64,000 bases of DNA from Vibrio hepatarius (GTDB lineage Bacteria; Pseudomonadota; Gammaproteobacteria; Enterobacterales; Vibrionaceae): NCBI RefSeq assembly GCF_001274785.1, contig NZ_LHPI01000004.1, forward strand, positions 186,001-250,000. Direction: 5' to 3'. Shown here piece after piece: positions 26,453 to 36,521 of the stretch. Made by a program: the position numbers and the translations under genes. The notes beneath the pieces are model-generated. The model ran no database searches and was not told the origin of the DNA. It saw only the letters and a program-made list of their open reading frames with translations. How positions within the stretch are numbered: the stretch's first letter is position 1; each line of letters opens with the position of its first letter.

Positions 26453-28735
26453 TTAAATCTTACAACCGCCGCCTGCGCAATCGTCGTCTTGAGGTTGTAC
26501 TGCGTCTTTCTGATCATCGCTCGCGCCGTCGCGAGTGTTATGGTAGTAAAGTGTTTTCACACCGTACTTGTACGCAGTCAACAGGTCTTGTAGCAGTTTC
26601 TTCATTGGAACTTTGCCACTTTCAAAACGCGTTGGGTCGTAGTTTGTGTTTGCTGAGATCGCTTGGTCAACGAATTTCTGCATGATACCCACTAGGTGCA
26701 GGTAACCGTCGTTTGAACCAATGTTCCACAGTAGCTCGTAGTTGTTTTTCAAGTTAATGAAGTCAGGCACTACTTGCTTAAGAATACCGTCTTTAGACGC
26801 TTTCACTGATACGTAACCGCGTGGTGGCTCGATACCGTTAGTTGCGTTTGAGATCTGTGAAGAAGTCTCAGAAGGCATCAATGCTGTTAGCGTAGAGTTA
26901 CGCAGACCGTGAGTCATGATCTCTTCGCGTAGACCGTCCCAGTCGTAGTGCAATGGCTCGTCACAAACTAGGTCGACATCTTTCTTATAGGTGTCGATTG
27001 GCAGTAGGCCTTTCGCGTAGTTTGTTTCGTGGAACGACGGACACTTACCTTGTTCTTTCGCTAGCGCCACAGACGCTTTCAGCAAGTAGTACTGCATTGC
27101 TTCGAACGTACGGTGAGTTAAGCCGTTCGCGCTGCCGTCAGAGTATTTCACGCCATTCTTCGCTAGGTAGTATGCGTAGTTGATTACGCCCACACCTAGA
27201 GTACGGCGGTTCATCGATGATTTGTACGCCGCTGGAAGAGGGTAGTCTTGGTAATCCAATAGAGCATCAAGAGCACGAACCACAAGGTCAGACAGCTCTT
27301 CAAAATCATCTAGAGACTTAATCGCACCTAAGTTGAACGCAGATAGCGTACATAGTGCAATTTCGCCTGAGTCGTCTTCTACGTTTGTTAGCGGCTTAGT
27401 TGGCAGCGCGATTTCCAAACATAGGTTTGACTGACGAACTGGTGCCACTTCTGAATCAAACGGGCTGTGAGTGTTACAGTGGTCAACGTTCTGAATGTAG
27501 ATACGGCCAGTAGACGCACGCTCTTGCATCAAGATAGAGAACATCTCGATTGCTTTTACGGTCTCTTTCTTGATTGAAGGATCGTTTTCGTACTTCACAT
27601 ACAGACGTTCAAATTCGTCTTGGTTTTCGAAGAATGCATCGTAAAGACCAGGAACGTCAGAAGGAGAGAACAGAGTGATGTTGCCACCTTCTACCAAACG
27701 TTGGTACATCAGACGGTTTAGCTGTACACCGTAGTCCATGTGACGAACACGGTTCTCTTCAACACCACGGTTGTTCTTCAGAACCATTAGAGCTTGAGAT
27801 TCACCGTGCCATAGTGGGTAGAATACTGTTGCTGCACCACCACGTACACCACCTTGAGAACAACATTTCACGGCTGTCTGGAAGTATTTGTAGAACGGGA
27901 TACAACCAGTGTGGAATGCTTCACCACCACGGATTTCAGAACCAAGCGCACGGATACGACCTGCGTTGATACCGATACCAGCACGTTGAGAAACGTAACG
28001 AACAATTGAGCTTGCTGTTGCGTTAATTGAATCTAGGCTATCACCACACTCGATCAGTACGCACGAGCTGAACTGACGAGTAGGGGTACGTACACCAGAC
28101 ATAATCGGTGTAGGTAGAGAAATCTTAAATGTAGACGTCGCATCGTAGAAACGTTTGATGTAATCAAGACGAGTTTCTTTAGGGTAATTAGCGAATAAAC
28201 ATGCAGAAACCAAGATGTACAGGAACTGAGCACTTTCGTAGATTTCACCCGATACACGGTTTTGAACGAAGTACTTACCTTCTAACTGTTTTACAGCCGC
28301 GTAAGAGAAGTCCAAGTCGCGCTTGTGATCGATGTAGCTGTTTAGCTCATCAAGTTCAGCTTTGGTGTAGTCTTCCAGAATATGACGGTCATATTTACCC
28401 ATATCAACCAAGCGAGCAACATGGTCGTACAGCGTCGGTGGCTCATATTGGCCATACGCTTTTTTACGCAGGTGGAATACCGCCAGACGTGCTGCTAGGT
28501 ATTGGTAATCTGGAGTCTCTTCTGAGATTAGGTCAGCCGCAGATTTGATGATTGTTTCATGAATATCAGTTGTTGTGATGCCATCATAGAACTGGATGTG
28601 AGCGCGCAATTCTACTTGAGATACAGAAACGTTATCTAGACCTTCAGCGGCCCAGGTAATCACTCGGTGGATCTTTTCAAGATCGATATTTTCTTTGCGG
28701 CCATTACGTTTAGTAACGGTTAGTTGTTGGTTCAT
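26453..28735 (-). CDS. nrdA: class Ia ribonucleotide reductase alpha subunit NrdA
   Basis: A 760-residue catalytic subunit that makes deoxyribonucleotides. It has an N-terminal ATP-cone (TVTKRNGRKENIDLEKIHRV in part), active-site Cys in QFSSCVLIECGDS, the N-x-C-x-E triad in SNLCLEIALP, the partner Cys in IALCTLSAFNLG, and the redox C-terminal pair in CAGGGCKI. Length equals that of E. coli NrdA. The ATP-cone implies feedback by dATP. Two NrdR-like boxes and a DnaA box lie upstream, and nrdB and the maintenance ferredoxin follow. Confidence 0.97.
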   Translation of the reverse strand: MNQQLTVTKRNGRKENIDLEKIHRVITWAAEGLDNVSVSQVELRAHIQFYDGITTTDIHETIIKSAADLISEETPDYQYLAARLAVFHLRKKAYGQYEPPTLYDHVARLVDMGKYDRHILEDYTKAELDELNSYIDHKRDLDFSYAAVKQLEGKYFVQNRVSGEIYESAQFLYILVSACLFANYPKETRLDYIKRFYDATSTFKISLPTPIMSGVRTPTRQFSSCVLIECGDSLDSINATASSIVRYVSQRAGIGINAGRIRALGSEIRGGEAFHTGCIPFYKYFQTAVKCCSQGGVRGGAATVFYPLWHGESQALMVLKNNRGVEENRVRHMDYGVQLNRLMYQRLVEGGNITLFSPSDVPGLYDAFFENQDEFERLYVKYENDPSIKKETVKAIEMFSILMQERASTGRIYIQNVDHCNTHSPFDSEVAPVRQSNLCLEIALPTKPLTNVEDDSGEIALCTLSAFNLGAIKSLDDFEELSDLVVRALDALLDYQDYPLPAAYKSSMNRRTLGVGVINYAYYLAKNGVKYSDGSANGLTHRTFEAMQYYLLKASVALAKEQGKCPSFHETNYAKGLLPIDTYKKDVDLVCDEPLHYDWDGLREEIMTHGLRNSTLTALMPSETSSQISNATNGIEPPRGYVSVKASKDGILKQVVPDFINLKNNYELLWNIGSNDGYLHLVGIMQKFVDQAISANTNYDPTRFESGKVPMKKLLQDLLTAYKYGVKTLYYHNTRDGASDDQKDAVQPQDDDCAGGGCKI

Positions 28736-28821
28736 TCTGCTTTATTTCCCTAACAAAACTGATTAAAGCTAGATTATTGTGTAATTCTTGTAAAATTCGT
28801 TCCAGCTCTGTGATCAAAGTC

Positions 28822-28858
28822 TATCTATATATTGTAGTTCAAACACAACATATAGGGG
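28822..28858 (-). promoter_or_regulatory. tandem NrdR-like operator boxes upstream of nrdA
   Basis: TATCTATATATTGTAG (28822-28837) and ACACAACATATAGGGG (28843-28858) each resemble the imperfect NrdR palindrome (ACAC-AT-rich-GTGT). Their centres are 21 bp apart, two helical turns, and they lie about 90-120 bp upstream of the nrdA start. NrdR represses ribonucleotide reductase operons in most bacteria. The second box has a poor right half, so it is a candidate. Confidence 0.6.
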
Positions 28859-28928
28859 TGCATCTGAGTGCGGGTTACAAGATAGTGCTATCTAGGGTGG
28901 TTTTCAAGGTACAGATCTTGGAAGACTT

Positions 28929-28937
28929 GTGGATAAC
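28929..28937 (-). promoter_or_regulatory. DnaA box upstream of nrdA
   Basis: TGTGGATAA is the complement of the consensus DnaA box TTATCCACA. It lies about 195 bp upstream of the nrdA start. DnaA binding controls nrdAB in E. coli, linking dNTP supply to replication initiation, so the same is likely here. Confidence 0.65.
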
Positions 28938-29137
28938 TTACAAAAATAAAAAAAACTGTAAGTAACCACTAACCGATGAAAATAGAGCCCACAAGATTGT
29001 ATAAAATTACCGGTTGAAGATCGGTTTATAAGTAACCGCAAACAAAAAAAAATTTCTTGATCTTTGCATAAAATTCAGTGCCGATTATCGCTTGGTTAAA
29101 TTGAGAACAAGAGCCCAGAATTTGTTTAAAAATGCAC

Positions 29138-29172
29138 TAAAAAAGGCGGAAATCTTGTGCTACCGCCTTAAA
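29138..29172 (-). terminator. terminator of ubiG
   Basis: AAGGCGG (29143-29149) pairs with CCGCCTT (29163-29169); on the minus strand the stem is followed by TTTTTTAG. It lies about 35 bp past the ubiG stop. Confidence 0.82.
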
Positions 29173-29203
29173 AGTGAACAGTGATTAGATAATGTGAATG
29201 GTG

Positions 29204-29911
29204 TTAAAATTTTTGCGTATGTACGATGTAATTCACATCAACATTGTTACCCAATTTGTAGGTATCGGTTAGTGGGTTGTAGTGCAGACCAGTAATGCCT
29301 GTTTCAGTAAGATCCGTTTGATCGATCATTTTGATCAGTTCAGAAGGTCGGATGAATTTATCGTGGTCGTGCGTACCTTCAGGCACGATACGCAACAGTT
29401 TTTCTGCGCCAACAATTGCAAACAGGTAAGACTTAAAGTTGCGGTTAAGCGTAGAGAAGAAAACGTGCCCACCAGGCTTCACAAGTGCAGCACAAGAGCG
29501 AATCACCGAGAGCGGGTCAGGGACGTGCTCTAACATTTCCATACAGGTCACAACATCGTATTTCCCAGCGTTCTCATGAGCGTGGTCTTCAATGGTGCTT
29601 TGAATGTAAGTCAGCTTAGTACCGGTTTCGAGGGCGTGTAAACGCGCGACTTCAAGCGGTTCTTTACCCATATCTAGACCTGTTACATTTGCGCCTTCTT
29701 TCGCCATGCTTTCTGCAAGAATGCCACCACCACAACCGACATCAAGCACAGTTTTGCCAAACAGGCCGCCTGCGTTGTCTAACACGTAGTTCAGGCGCAA
29801 TGGGTTAATTTGATGAAGCGGTTTAAACTCACCTTCGAGATCCCACCAGCGTGAGGCCATGTCCTCAAACTTCTTAATTTCCTTCGGATCGACATTCTGT
29901 GATTGGGTCAT
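29204..29911 (-). CDS. ubiG: ubiquinone biosynthesis O-methyltransferase UbiG
   Basis: A 235-residue SAM-dependent methyltransferase performing both O-methylations of the ubiquinone ring. Motif [14 protein letters not shown], the acidic GLDMG strand, [12 protein letters not shown] (motif II) and [14 protein letters not shown] (motif III) are all present. The N-terminal [20 protein letters not shown] in pieces is diagnostic of UbiG. It is divergent from gyrA, the same arrangement as in E. coli and other gamma-proteobacteria. Confidence 0.96.
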   Translation of the reverse strand: MTQSQNVDPKEIKKFEDMASRWWDLEGEFKPLHQINPLRLNYVLDNAGGLFGKTVLDVGCGGGILAESMAKEGANVTGLDMGKEPLEVARLHALETGTKLTYIQSTIEDHAHENAGKYDVVTCMEMLEHVPDPLSVIRSCAALVKPGGHVFFSTLNRNFKSYLFAIVGAEKLLRIVPEGTHDHDKFIRPSELIKMIDQTDLTETGITGLHYNPLTDTYKLGNNVDVNYIVHTQKF

Positions 29912-30197
29912 AACTACTCTGTATCTATAGGCCTTCCATAAAAGATGGCAGGCATTATAGCGCTAATATTGGGCAAACCATAGAGTTGCACTGTTTTATG
30001 CGGATTTGGCTAAAATGTAGCCATTAATCAGGAGGATAAATCAAGAGTGTGCAAATTCTCGGCATTTGAATCGCAACCAAGCTCACAACCTGATAAAAGG
30101 TGAGGGAAAGTAATGCCGAAGTGTTGATTTGTGTGTTATATTTTTGCACCTTAAACGTATTGTACATACGATCTATAAATAGAGGGATAATGGCTCT

Positions 30198-32903
30198 ATG
30201 AGCGATCTAGCTAAAGAGATCACGCCCGTAAACATTGAAGATGAGCTGCGAGGTTCGTACCTAGACTATGCGATGTCAGTTATCGTTGGTCGTGCTCTTC
30301 CTGATGTGCGTGATGGCCTAAAACCAGTACACCGCCGTGTTCTATTCGCGATGAATGTACTAGGCAATGATTGGAATAAACCATACAAAAAATCTGCCCG
30401 TGTTGTTGGCGACGTAATCGGTAAATATCACCCACACGGTGATAGTGCTGTGTACGATACTATCGTACGTATGGCTCAGCCGTTCTCATTACGTTACATG
30501 CTTGTCGATGGCCAAGGTAACTTCGGTTCTATCGATGGTGACTCAGCAGCGGCAATGCGTTATACCGAAGTTCGCATGGCGAAAATCGCCCATGAACTTC
30601 TAGCTGATCTAGACAAAGAAACTGTGGATTACGTACCTAACTACGACGGTACGGAACAAATCCCAGCAGTTCTCCCAACTAAAATTCCTAACTTACTGGT
30701 TAACGGTGCTTCTGGTATCGCGGTAGGTATGGCAACCAACATTCCTCCGCACAACTTGACTGAGGTAATTGATGGCTGTCTTGCGTACATCAATAATGAA
30801 GAAATCACTATTGATGAGCTGATGGATTACATTCCTGGTCCTGACTTCCCAACGGCTGCGCTTATCAGCGGTCGCAAAGGCATTGTAGACGCGTACAAAA
30901 CGGGTCGCGGTAAGATCTACATGCGTTCTAAAGCGGAAGTGGAAGCAGACAAGAATGGTAGAGAAACCATCATTGTTACTGAGATTCCATACCAGGTGAA
31001 CAAAGCTCGCTTGATCGAAAAGATCGCTGAGCTAGTTAAAGATAAAAAAGTTGAAGGCATCAGTGCACTACGTGACGAGTCAGATAAAGACGGTATGCGT
31101 ATTGTTATTGAATGTAAGCGTGACGCAGTTGGTGAAGTTGTTCTAAACAATCTATATGCGAATACTCAGCTACAAACAACTTTCGGTATCAACATGGTTG
31201 CGCTGAACAATGGCCAACCACAGTTGTTCAACGTGAAAGACATGCTGAAGTGTTTCGTCGACCACCGTCGTGAAGTCGTGACTCGTCGTACTATCTTCGA
31301 ACTTCGTAAAGCTCGTGATCGTGCACACATCCTTGAAGGTTTGGCGCTGGCACTGGCGAATATCGATGAAATTATCGAACTTATCCGCCGCGCTCCAACT
31401 CCAGCTGAAGCGAAAGCAGGTCTTATCGCTCGTGGTTGGGATCTGGGTAACGTTGCAGCGATGCTTGAGCGTGCAGGTACAGATGCAGCACGTCCAGACT
31501 GGCTAGAGCCGCAATACGGCATCCGCGACGGTCAGTACTTCCTGACTGAGCAACAAGCGCAAGCAATCCTAGATCTACGTCTACACAAACTGACAGGTCT
31601 AGAGCACGAGAAGATCCTTGACGAATACAAGCAGCTTCTAGAAGAAATCGCAGAATTAATGCACATTCTTGCGAGCACAGAACGTTTGATGGAAGTGATC
31701 ACAGAAGAGCTAGAACTTGTCCGTGAAAGCTTTGGTGATGTTCGTCGTACAGAAATCACAGCCGCTAGCCATGACATCGACATGGAAGAGCTTATCGCTC
31801 GTGAAGACGTAGTTGTGACACTTTCTCACGAAGGCTACGTTAAGTACCAAATCCTAAGCGACTACGAAGCTCAGCGTCGTGGTGGTAAAGGTAAGAGTGC
31901 AACTCGAATGAAGGATGAAGACTACATTGAGCGTCTTCTAGTGGCGAATACCCACGATAACATTCTATGTTTCTCTACTCGCGGTAAGACTTACCGTTTG
32001 AAAGTTTACCAATTGCCACTAGCAAGCCGTACAGCTCGTGGTAAACCAATCGTGAACATTCTTCCACTCGAAGAAGGTGAGCGCATTACGGCAATTCTAC
32101 GTGTTGACGAGTTCTCAGAAGATAAATTCATCTTCATGGCAACGGGTGACGGTACCGTTAAGAAGACACCGCTTAACCAGTTTGCGAATGTACGTTCAAA
32201 CGGTTTGATCGCGGTTAACCTACGTGAAGATGATTCACTGATTGGTGTTGATATCACTAACGGCGAGAACGAAATTATGCTGTTCTCGAAAGCGGGTAAA
32301 GTTGTTCGCTTTAAAGAAGCGGAAGAAATTCCTGTTCTTGATGAAGATGGTAAACCTGTTCTTGATGAGAATGGTAACCCAGAGATTAAGTTCAAGGGTG
32401 TTCGTCCAATGGGTCGTACTGCCTCTGGTGTTCGTGGTATGAAGCTGGCTGACGATGACCAAGTCGTATCGCTGATCATTCCATCGAACGAAGGCGATAT
32501 CCTAACTGTGACTCAAAACGGTTACGGTAAGCGTACTTCACTTGAGCAATACCCAACGAAAGGGCGCGGTACTCAAGGCGTTGTGTCTATCAAGGTTTCT
32601 GAGCGTAACGGTCCAGTCGTTGGTGCAGTACAAGTGGAAGAAGGCGACGAGATGATGATGATCACCGACGCTGGAACCCTAGTACGTACTCGTGTTGCTG
32701 AAGTTAGCCAAGTAGGTCGTAATACTCAAGGTGTGACGCTAATCCGAACAGCTGAAGATGAATCAGTGGTTGGTCTACAACGTATTGAAGAAGTTGAAGA
32801 AGAACTAGTAGCCGAAGGTGAAGAAGCTGAGGTAACAGCGGAAGCATCAGAAGCGACAGATTCAACTGAAGTCAGCGAAGATAAAGACAGCACTGAAGAG
32901 TAA
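30198..32903 (+). CDS. gyrA: DNA gyrase subunit A
   Basis: A 901-residue breakage-reunion subunit of gyrase that introduces negative supercoils with GyrB. Catalytic Tyr122 is in MRYTEVR; the quinolone-determining residues are wild type, Ser83 and Asp87 in [10 protein letters not shown]. The CTD holds the GyrA box QRRGGKG. Between two CTD blades there is an insertion, containing an 8-residue tandem repeat ([16 protein letters not shown]), that I do not see in E. coli GyrA. The acidic C-terminal tail is normal for the family. Expected to be supercoiling-controlled; about 290 bp separate it from ubiG. Confidence 0.98.
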   Translation: MSDLAKEITPVNIEDELRGSYLDYAMSVIVGRALPDVRDGLKPVHRRVLFAMNVLGNDWNKPYKKSARVVGDVIGKYHPHGDSAVYDTIVRMAQPFSLRYMLVDGQGNFGSIDGDSAAAMRYTEVRMAKIAHELLADLDKETVDYVPNYDGTEQIPAVLPTKIPNLLVNGASGIAVGMATNIPPHNLTEVIDGCLAYINNEEITIDELMDYIPGPDFPTAALISGRKGIVDAYKTGRGKIYMRSKAEVEADKNGRETIIVTEIPYQVNKARLIEKIAELVKDKKVEGISALRDESDKDGMRIVIECKRDAVGEVVLNNLYANTQLQTTFGINMVALNNGQPQLFNVKDMLKCFVDHRREVVTRRTIFELRKARDRAHILEGLALALANIDEIIELIRRAPTPAEAKAGLIARGWDLGNVAAMLERAGTDAARPDWLEPQYGIRDGQYFLTEQQAQAILDLRLHKLTGLEHEKILDEYKQLLEEIAELMHILASTERLMEVITEELELVRESFGDVRRTEITAASHDIDMEELIAREDVVVTLSHEGYVKYQILSDYEAQRRGGKGKSATRMKDEDYIERLLVANTHDNILCFSTRGKTYRLKVYQLPLASRTARGKPIVNILPLEEGERITAILRVDEFSEDKFIFMATGDGTVKKTPLNQFANVRSNGLIAVNLREDDSLIGVDITNGENEIMLFSKAGKVVRFKEAEEIPVLDEDGKPVLDENGNPEIKFKGVRPMGRTASGVRGMKLADDDQVVSLIIPSNEGDILTVTQNGYGKRTSLEQYPTKGRGTQGVVSIKVSERNGPVVGAVQVEEGDEMMMITDAGTLVRTRVAEVSQVGRNTQGVTLIRTAEDESVVGLQRIEEVEEELVAEGEEAEVTAEASEATDSTEVSEDKDSTEE

Positions 32904-32924
32904 TTTCTCATCTCTTCTATAGAT

Positions 32925-32952
32925 AAAGCCAGGCATTATGCCTGGCTTTTTT
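32925..32952 (+). terminator. gyrA terminator
   Basis: AAAGCCAGGC pairs with GCCTGGCTTT around a short ATTAT loop, then a T-run. Confidence 0.93.
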
Positions 32953-33133
32953 GTGTTTACTGTTTAATGTTCAACCCCTTGTCATTACTGGCGTGGTGGC
33001 GACTTTTTAATCACTTAAACCGTGTCTGCGTACCTTGATTCCTAATCTGTCAGTAATTTCTGAAAATAGCGTGCATAAGCAACTTCTTATCTATAGACTC
33101 CCCACTGTCTGTTCTACAACCAACAACATAGAA

Positions 33134-35017
33134 ATGAAATTATCACTCAAGCATAAATTAATCGGTGCCAGCTTATTAGCCGTTGTGCTAATGGCGAGTG
33201 CACTAACATGGCTGTCTGCGGATCAGCTACTGACTCAAACACGCAATGGTGTACAAGCTCGCGTTTCTAGCTTGGCAACGGCGGCATCGGAAGGGATCTC
33301 TGACTGGATTTCTATCCGTAAAGATATCGCGTCTGCATTTAATGACTACAGCGAAGAAGCCGACGTAGTGCCTTACTTACAGCAAGCTCGCGTGGCGGGT
33401 GGCTTTGACGATATCTTTTTAGGTACACCTTACGGTGGCATGTACCGTTCGCATCCAGAGCGAAACCGTGCGGATTATGATCCTCGTACTCGCCCATGGT
33501 ACAAAGATGCAAACAATGCCGGTAAACAAATCATCACTACTGCTTACCAAGATGCCATCACCAACGCACTATTGGTAACCATCGCGGAACCGGTTCGTCG
33601 TAATGGTGAGTTTATTGGTGTAGTCGGTGCTGATGTACTTATCGACCAGCTAATCAACGATGTTATCAATCTAGATGCAGGTAAAAATGCGTATGCGATG
33701 CTGATTGATACTCAAAATGGCACTTTCCTAGCGCATCCAAATAAAGACCTGTTACTAAAACCCGTTACCACTTTGTCTAACAAGCTAACGATGAACAACA
33801 TCGCGAATGCAGCAGACAACGGTTCGGTAGAGCAAATTGAGCGTGCTGGTGAGCAGAAGCTTTACTACTTCCAAGAAGTACCGGGTACACAGTGGATTTT
33901 TGCGATTGAAATGGATCGTAAGACCGAACTAGCCGCGCATACCGAATTGCTACGTGACCTTATCATCACTGCAATCGTGATTACTTTGATCGTAGTAGCG
34001 ATGGTGTCATGGCTAGTAAGCTTCTTATTCCGCGACCTTGGACGAGTGTCTGCAGCGCTAGAAGAAATCGCATCAGGTGAAGGTGATTTGACTCAGCGCC
34101 TAGAGCCGCGTAGCGATGATGAAGTAGGGCAACTAGCAAACAACTTCAATACCTTTGTTGGCAACATGCACGCGATGGTGTCTAAGTTAGGTATGGTTTC
34201 GGCGTCACTTTCTGAGCAAGCGAAGCAAACCGCGCAACACGCGGAAGAACGAAGCTCGCGTATCCGTCAACAGCAAGACGAAATCAACATGGTGGCTACT
34301 GCGATTAACGAAATGGCAGCAGCGACACAAGAAATTGCTGGTAACGCAGATCACACCGCACAGAACTCATCAGAAGCCGTATCGTCGTGTGTTTATGGCG
34401 GTCAGCAAGTGGTGCAAACGCAAAGCTCTATTCAAAACCTAGCGCAAGAAGTCCAAGTGGCAACGGGCGTTATTCAAGAGCTAGAAGCACACGGCAACAG
34501 CATCAATACGATTCTTTCGACTATTCAAGGCATCGCAGAACAAACCAACTTGTTAGCACTTAACGCGGCGATTGAAGCAGCGCGTGCTGGTGAGCAAGGT
34601 CGTGGCTTCGCGGTGGTAGCGGATGAAGTGCGAGTGCTAAGTCAAAGAACACACGCATCAACACAAGAAATCCAGCAAATGATTGAAACGCTTCAAGGTA
34701 CGACAGCGAAAGCGGTAGGTATTATGGGCGATAGTCGTCAGCTAGCTGAAACCAGTGTTGCTGATGCAGATTCTGCGGCGGTAAGTTTGACGCAAATCCA
34801 GACTGCAGTTGAGCGCATCAGTGATATGGCGACTCAGATTGCATCGGCTGCTGAAGAGCAAGCTTCTGTGACCTCTGAGATTACTCGTAACACAGTGGGT
34901 ATTCGTGACGTATCGAATGATTTAGCTGATGAAGCGCACGAAGCAGCCGCGCAAGCCGCGCAGCTTTCAGAGTTGTCATACGAGCTTGAACAAGAGATCC
35001 AACGCTTTAAGCTTTAA
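33134..35017 (+). CDS. methyl-accepting chemotaxis protein with double-Cache sensor
   Basis: A 627-residue chemoreceptor: TM1 (about 10-30), a periplasmic dCache-type domain (about 35-270; [12 protein letters not shown] and [12 protein letters not shown] are hallmarks), TM2 (about 278-298), HAMP ([21 protein letters not shown] in pieces) and a cytoplasmic coiled coil with the conserved hairpin [20 protein letters not shown] in pieces. dCache domains with DxRxRPWY often bind amino acids, so amino-acid taxis is plausible. Start 33134 is chosen because MKLSLKHK begins the membrane topology directly; an upstream TTG at 33035 adds a tail with no family match. No CheR pentapeptide is seen. Confidence 0.9.
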   Translation: MKLSLKHKLIGASLLAVVLMASALTWLSADQLLTQTRNGVQARVSSLATAASEGISDWISIRKDIASAFNDYSEEADVVPYLQQARVAGGFDDIFLGTPYGGMYRSHPERNRADYDPRTRPWYKDANNAGKQIITTAYQDAITNALLVTIAEPVRRNGEFIGVVGADVLIDQLINDVINLDAGKNAYAMLIDTQNGTFLAHPNKDLLLKPVTTLSNKLTMNNIANAADNGSVEQIERAGEQKLYYFQEVPGTQWIFAIEMDRKTELAAHTELLRDLIITAIVITLIVVAMVSWLVSFLFRDLGRVSAALEEIASGEGDLTQRLEPRSDDEVGQLANNFNTFVGNMHAMVSKLGMVSASLSEQAKQTAQHAEERSSRIRQQQDEINMVATAINEMAAATQEIAGNADHTAQNSSEAVSSCVYGGQQVVQTQSSIQNLAQEVQVATGVIQELEAHGNSINTILSTIQGIAEQTNLLALNAAIEAARAGEQGRGFAVVADEVRVLSQRTHASTQEIQQMIETLQGTTAKAVGIMGDSRQLAETSVADADSAAVSLTQIQTAVERISDMATQIASAAEEQASVTSEITRNTVGIRDVSNDLADEAHEAAAQAAQLSELSYELEQEIQRFKL

Positions 35018-35031
35018 CGGAATTTCTTTGC

Positions 35032-35060
35032 AAACGCCCGGCTTTATGTCGGGCGTTTTT
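35032..35060 (+). terminator. terminator of the chemoreceptor gene
   Basis: AAACGCCCG pairs with CGGGCGTTT across a 9-base loop and enters a T-run, 15 bp past the stop. Confidence 0.9.
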
Positions 35061-35106
35061 GTATTTGTATGGCAGGCAGTTTTCGAAAACGTTAATTCTC
35101 GAAGTT

Positions 35107-35222
35107 CGTCTAACTGAAACGATAGTATTCGTACTCAGAACCTCATCAAGACCGTTGTTCCACATGCAATAAACGTCACCTTTGACGTGGTGTGAGAATA
35201 CCGCCTTGACGCCTTGTTACCT
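35107..35222 (-). other. attC-like recombination site downstream of the LRR gene
   Basis: On the minus strand this 116-bp element begins at the LRR gene's stop codon (GTAACAAGGCGTCAAGGCGG) and ends with CAGTTAGACG; GTTAGAC fits the integron R' core GTTRRRY exactly. The two ends align with each other as imperfect inverted repeats (TAAC and TATTC on both). Stop codons inside the first core site are common for cassette genes. The core at the stop-codon end (GTTACCT read on plus) is degenerate, so confidence is moderate. Confidence 0.5.
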
Positions 35223-36158
35223 GCAGAACTCAATTCGTGCTCTTCTATTTGTACTGTATTTCAAGTCGTTAAGTGTTTCTCTGATTATTGTTCTATCAAA
35301 GAAACGATTGGCTTCTTGTGTGTTTTCTTTTGTTCCCAGCGTTAGTATGAGCCTCTTCAAAAAAGGCAAATCACCAGCGATTTCAGAAAACAATAAAGGA
35401 TCAATCTTTGAGTTAATGATGGCCAGTTCGGTAATTGAACTCCCCTTAATCCCAGATAGAGAAGAGAGCCCATTCATAGTATCCAGTACTAAGCTCTTCA
35501 TTCTCCCTAGGTTGGAGATATCTGGAATGCATGTGACTTGTTTGAGAGTGCTTAGGCTCAGTCTCTCAAGACATGGCAGACTTTCTATTGAACTAAGGTC
35601 GTGTAATTTCTTTACCCAGAGTATCTCTAAGCTTTGGAGATTGGTGAGCTCTTTAATCGCGTTCAAGCTTTCAAATGTACCGAAACCCAAATATAGATGT
35701 TCTAAGTTAATTAAATCGGCGACATGCTCAATCTGTTTTTCCTGATACCCTGTCAAGCTAAGGTCTGTGAGGCCAGTTAGGCTGGTGATGGAATCGATAT
35801 CCTTCTTATTTCTTACCAAGCTTAAAGAGTTTAGATTATTGAGTTTAGCTAGTGGCTTTAAAGATACTGTCTTTTTATTGAATTCACCTAGGCTCAAAAA
35901 TTCTATTTGGCTTACATGCTCGGCGATGGCGCCAATACTGGTTACTGAGGGAAGAAAAACCTCTAAGGCTCTTATGTCAGAATAATGTTTAAGAAAACTT
36001 AAATCATAATCCTTTTCAGAAGACCAAGTCGGACCAAATGCGTCGCCGAAATGAGAGAGTGATATCCCATCTATTTTTCCTTGGCGTACCTCTTCAGCGA
36101 TAGAAACATGTTCTTCATCATTCAAGTTGTCGGCGATCTTTTTTAGTTTTACGCTCAT
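35217..36158 (-). CDS. leucine-rich-repeat protein in an integron-cassette-like setting
   Basis: A 313-residue protein without signal peptide or membrane segment. From about residue 60 it is built of 21-23-residue leucine-rich repeats (LKPLAKLNNLNSLSLV, ITSLTGLTDLSLTG, DLINLEHLYLG, LTNLQSLEILW, IESLPCLERLSLS). Such folds bind other proteins; no enzyme domain is attached. ATG 36158 is chosen over TTG 36179. The gene is visibly more AT-rich than its neighbours, starts 4 bp after one attC-like site and stops inside another, so horizontal capture as a gene cassette is likely. Function unknown. Confidence 0.78.
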   Translation of the reverse strand: MSVKLKKIADNLNDEEHVSIAEEVRQGKIDGISLSHFGDAFGPTWSSEKDYDLSFLKHYSDIRALEVFLPSVTSIGAIAEHVSQIEFLSLGEFNKKTVSLKPLAKLNNLNSLSLVRNKKDIDSITSLTGLTDLSLTGYQEKQIEHVADLINLEHLYLGFGTFESLNAIKELTNLQSLEILWVKKLHDLSSIESLPCLERLSLSTLKQVTCIPDISNLGRMKSLVLDTMNGLSSLSGIKGSSITELAIINSKIDPLLFSEIAGDLPFLKRLILTLGTKENTQEANRFFDRTIIRETLNDLKYSTNRRARIEFCR

Positions 36159-36161
36159 CGT

Positions 36162-36291
36162 CTTTAACCTAGTTAGCAATGGGCGACAACACTATGTCAC
36201 CCAAACTTAAGAATTGTGCCATAAACACATAAGCCAAACTTTGAACTAAACCGCCAAGCGTTGAGCAACCCTTTTAAACGCTTTGTTAAGC
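36162..36291 (-). other. attC-like recombination site between the VF530 and LRR genes
   Basis: A 130-bp element read on the minus strand. It opens with GCTTAAC, an exact RYYYAAC core (36285-36291), continues AAAGCGTTTAAAAGGG then CAACGCTTGGCG, closely like Vibrio superintegron attC repeats as I remember them, and ends with GTTAAAG (36162-36168; last base off consensus GTTRRRY). The two arms align as an imperfect palindrome (TTAAC, AA-GGG, CAAC on both). It directly precedes the LRR start codon, as in cassette arrays. Confidence 0.62.
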
Positions 36292-36299
36292 GACGGTTC

Positions 36300-36521
36300 T
36301 TATTTGCAGAAGGTCTCGATATACAGGGCTTCGACTTTGTCTCTTGCCCATTGAGTTTTACGCAAAAACTTTAATGATGATTTGATAGAAGGGTTGTTGT
36401 AGAAACAGTTGATTTGAATTTCTGCATCTAAGCCTTCCCAACCATAGTGTTCTTGTAAACGCACAAGGATCTTTTCTAAGGTTAAACCGTGTAGTGGGTT
36501 ATTGGGTTGTTCTTGGCTCAT
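36300..36521 (-). CDS. VF530-family (DUF2132) small DNA-binding protein
   Basis: A 73-residue protein matching the VF530 family: [24 protein letters not shown] in pieces, then [24 protein letters not shown] in pieces. A structure of a Vibrio fischeri member led to the DNA-binding suggestion; its real role is not established. Complete length. Its stop lies 8 bp from an attC-like site, which raises the question whether this gene is itself part of a cassette or is the chromosomal neighbour of an inserted one. The family is widespread in vibrios, favouring the latter. Confidence 0.86.
   Translation of the reverse strand: MSQEQPNNPLHGLTLEKILVRLQEHYGWEGLDAEIQINCFYNNPSIKSSLKFLRKTQWARDKVEALYIETFCK

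Larger units (their letters stand above)
28736..29203. other. gene-free control region between nrdA and ubiG
   Basis: 468 bp without a credible gene. From right to left it contains the ubiG terminator, a long AT-rich section with A-tracts (29040-29060), the DnaA box and the NrdR-like boxes. The size and AT tracts resemble the large nrdA control region of enterics, which also binds Fis; I did not identify Fis or IciA sites. Confidence 0.6.

Noticed and set aside
28777-28965. 62-codon plus-strand frame in the nrdA control region
   Set aside because: It runs through the NrdR and DnaA sites and has no ribosome site.
32006-32479. 157-codon minus-strand frame in gyrA
   Set aside because: Antisense to a conserved gyrA domain; Ser/Thr-rich shadow.
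35182-35745. 187-codon plus-strand frame
   Set aside because: Antisense to the leucine-rich-repeat gene; Leu/Ser-rich translation is the mirror of the repeats.
36181-36202. terminator hairpin GGGCGACA...TGTCACCC downstream of VF530
   Set aside because: The stem is real but lacks a T-run and is better explained as part of the attC-like element.
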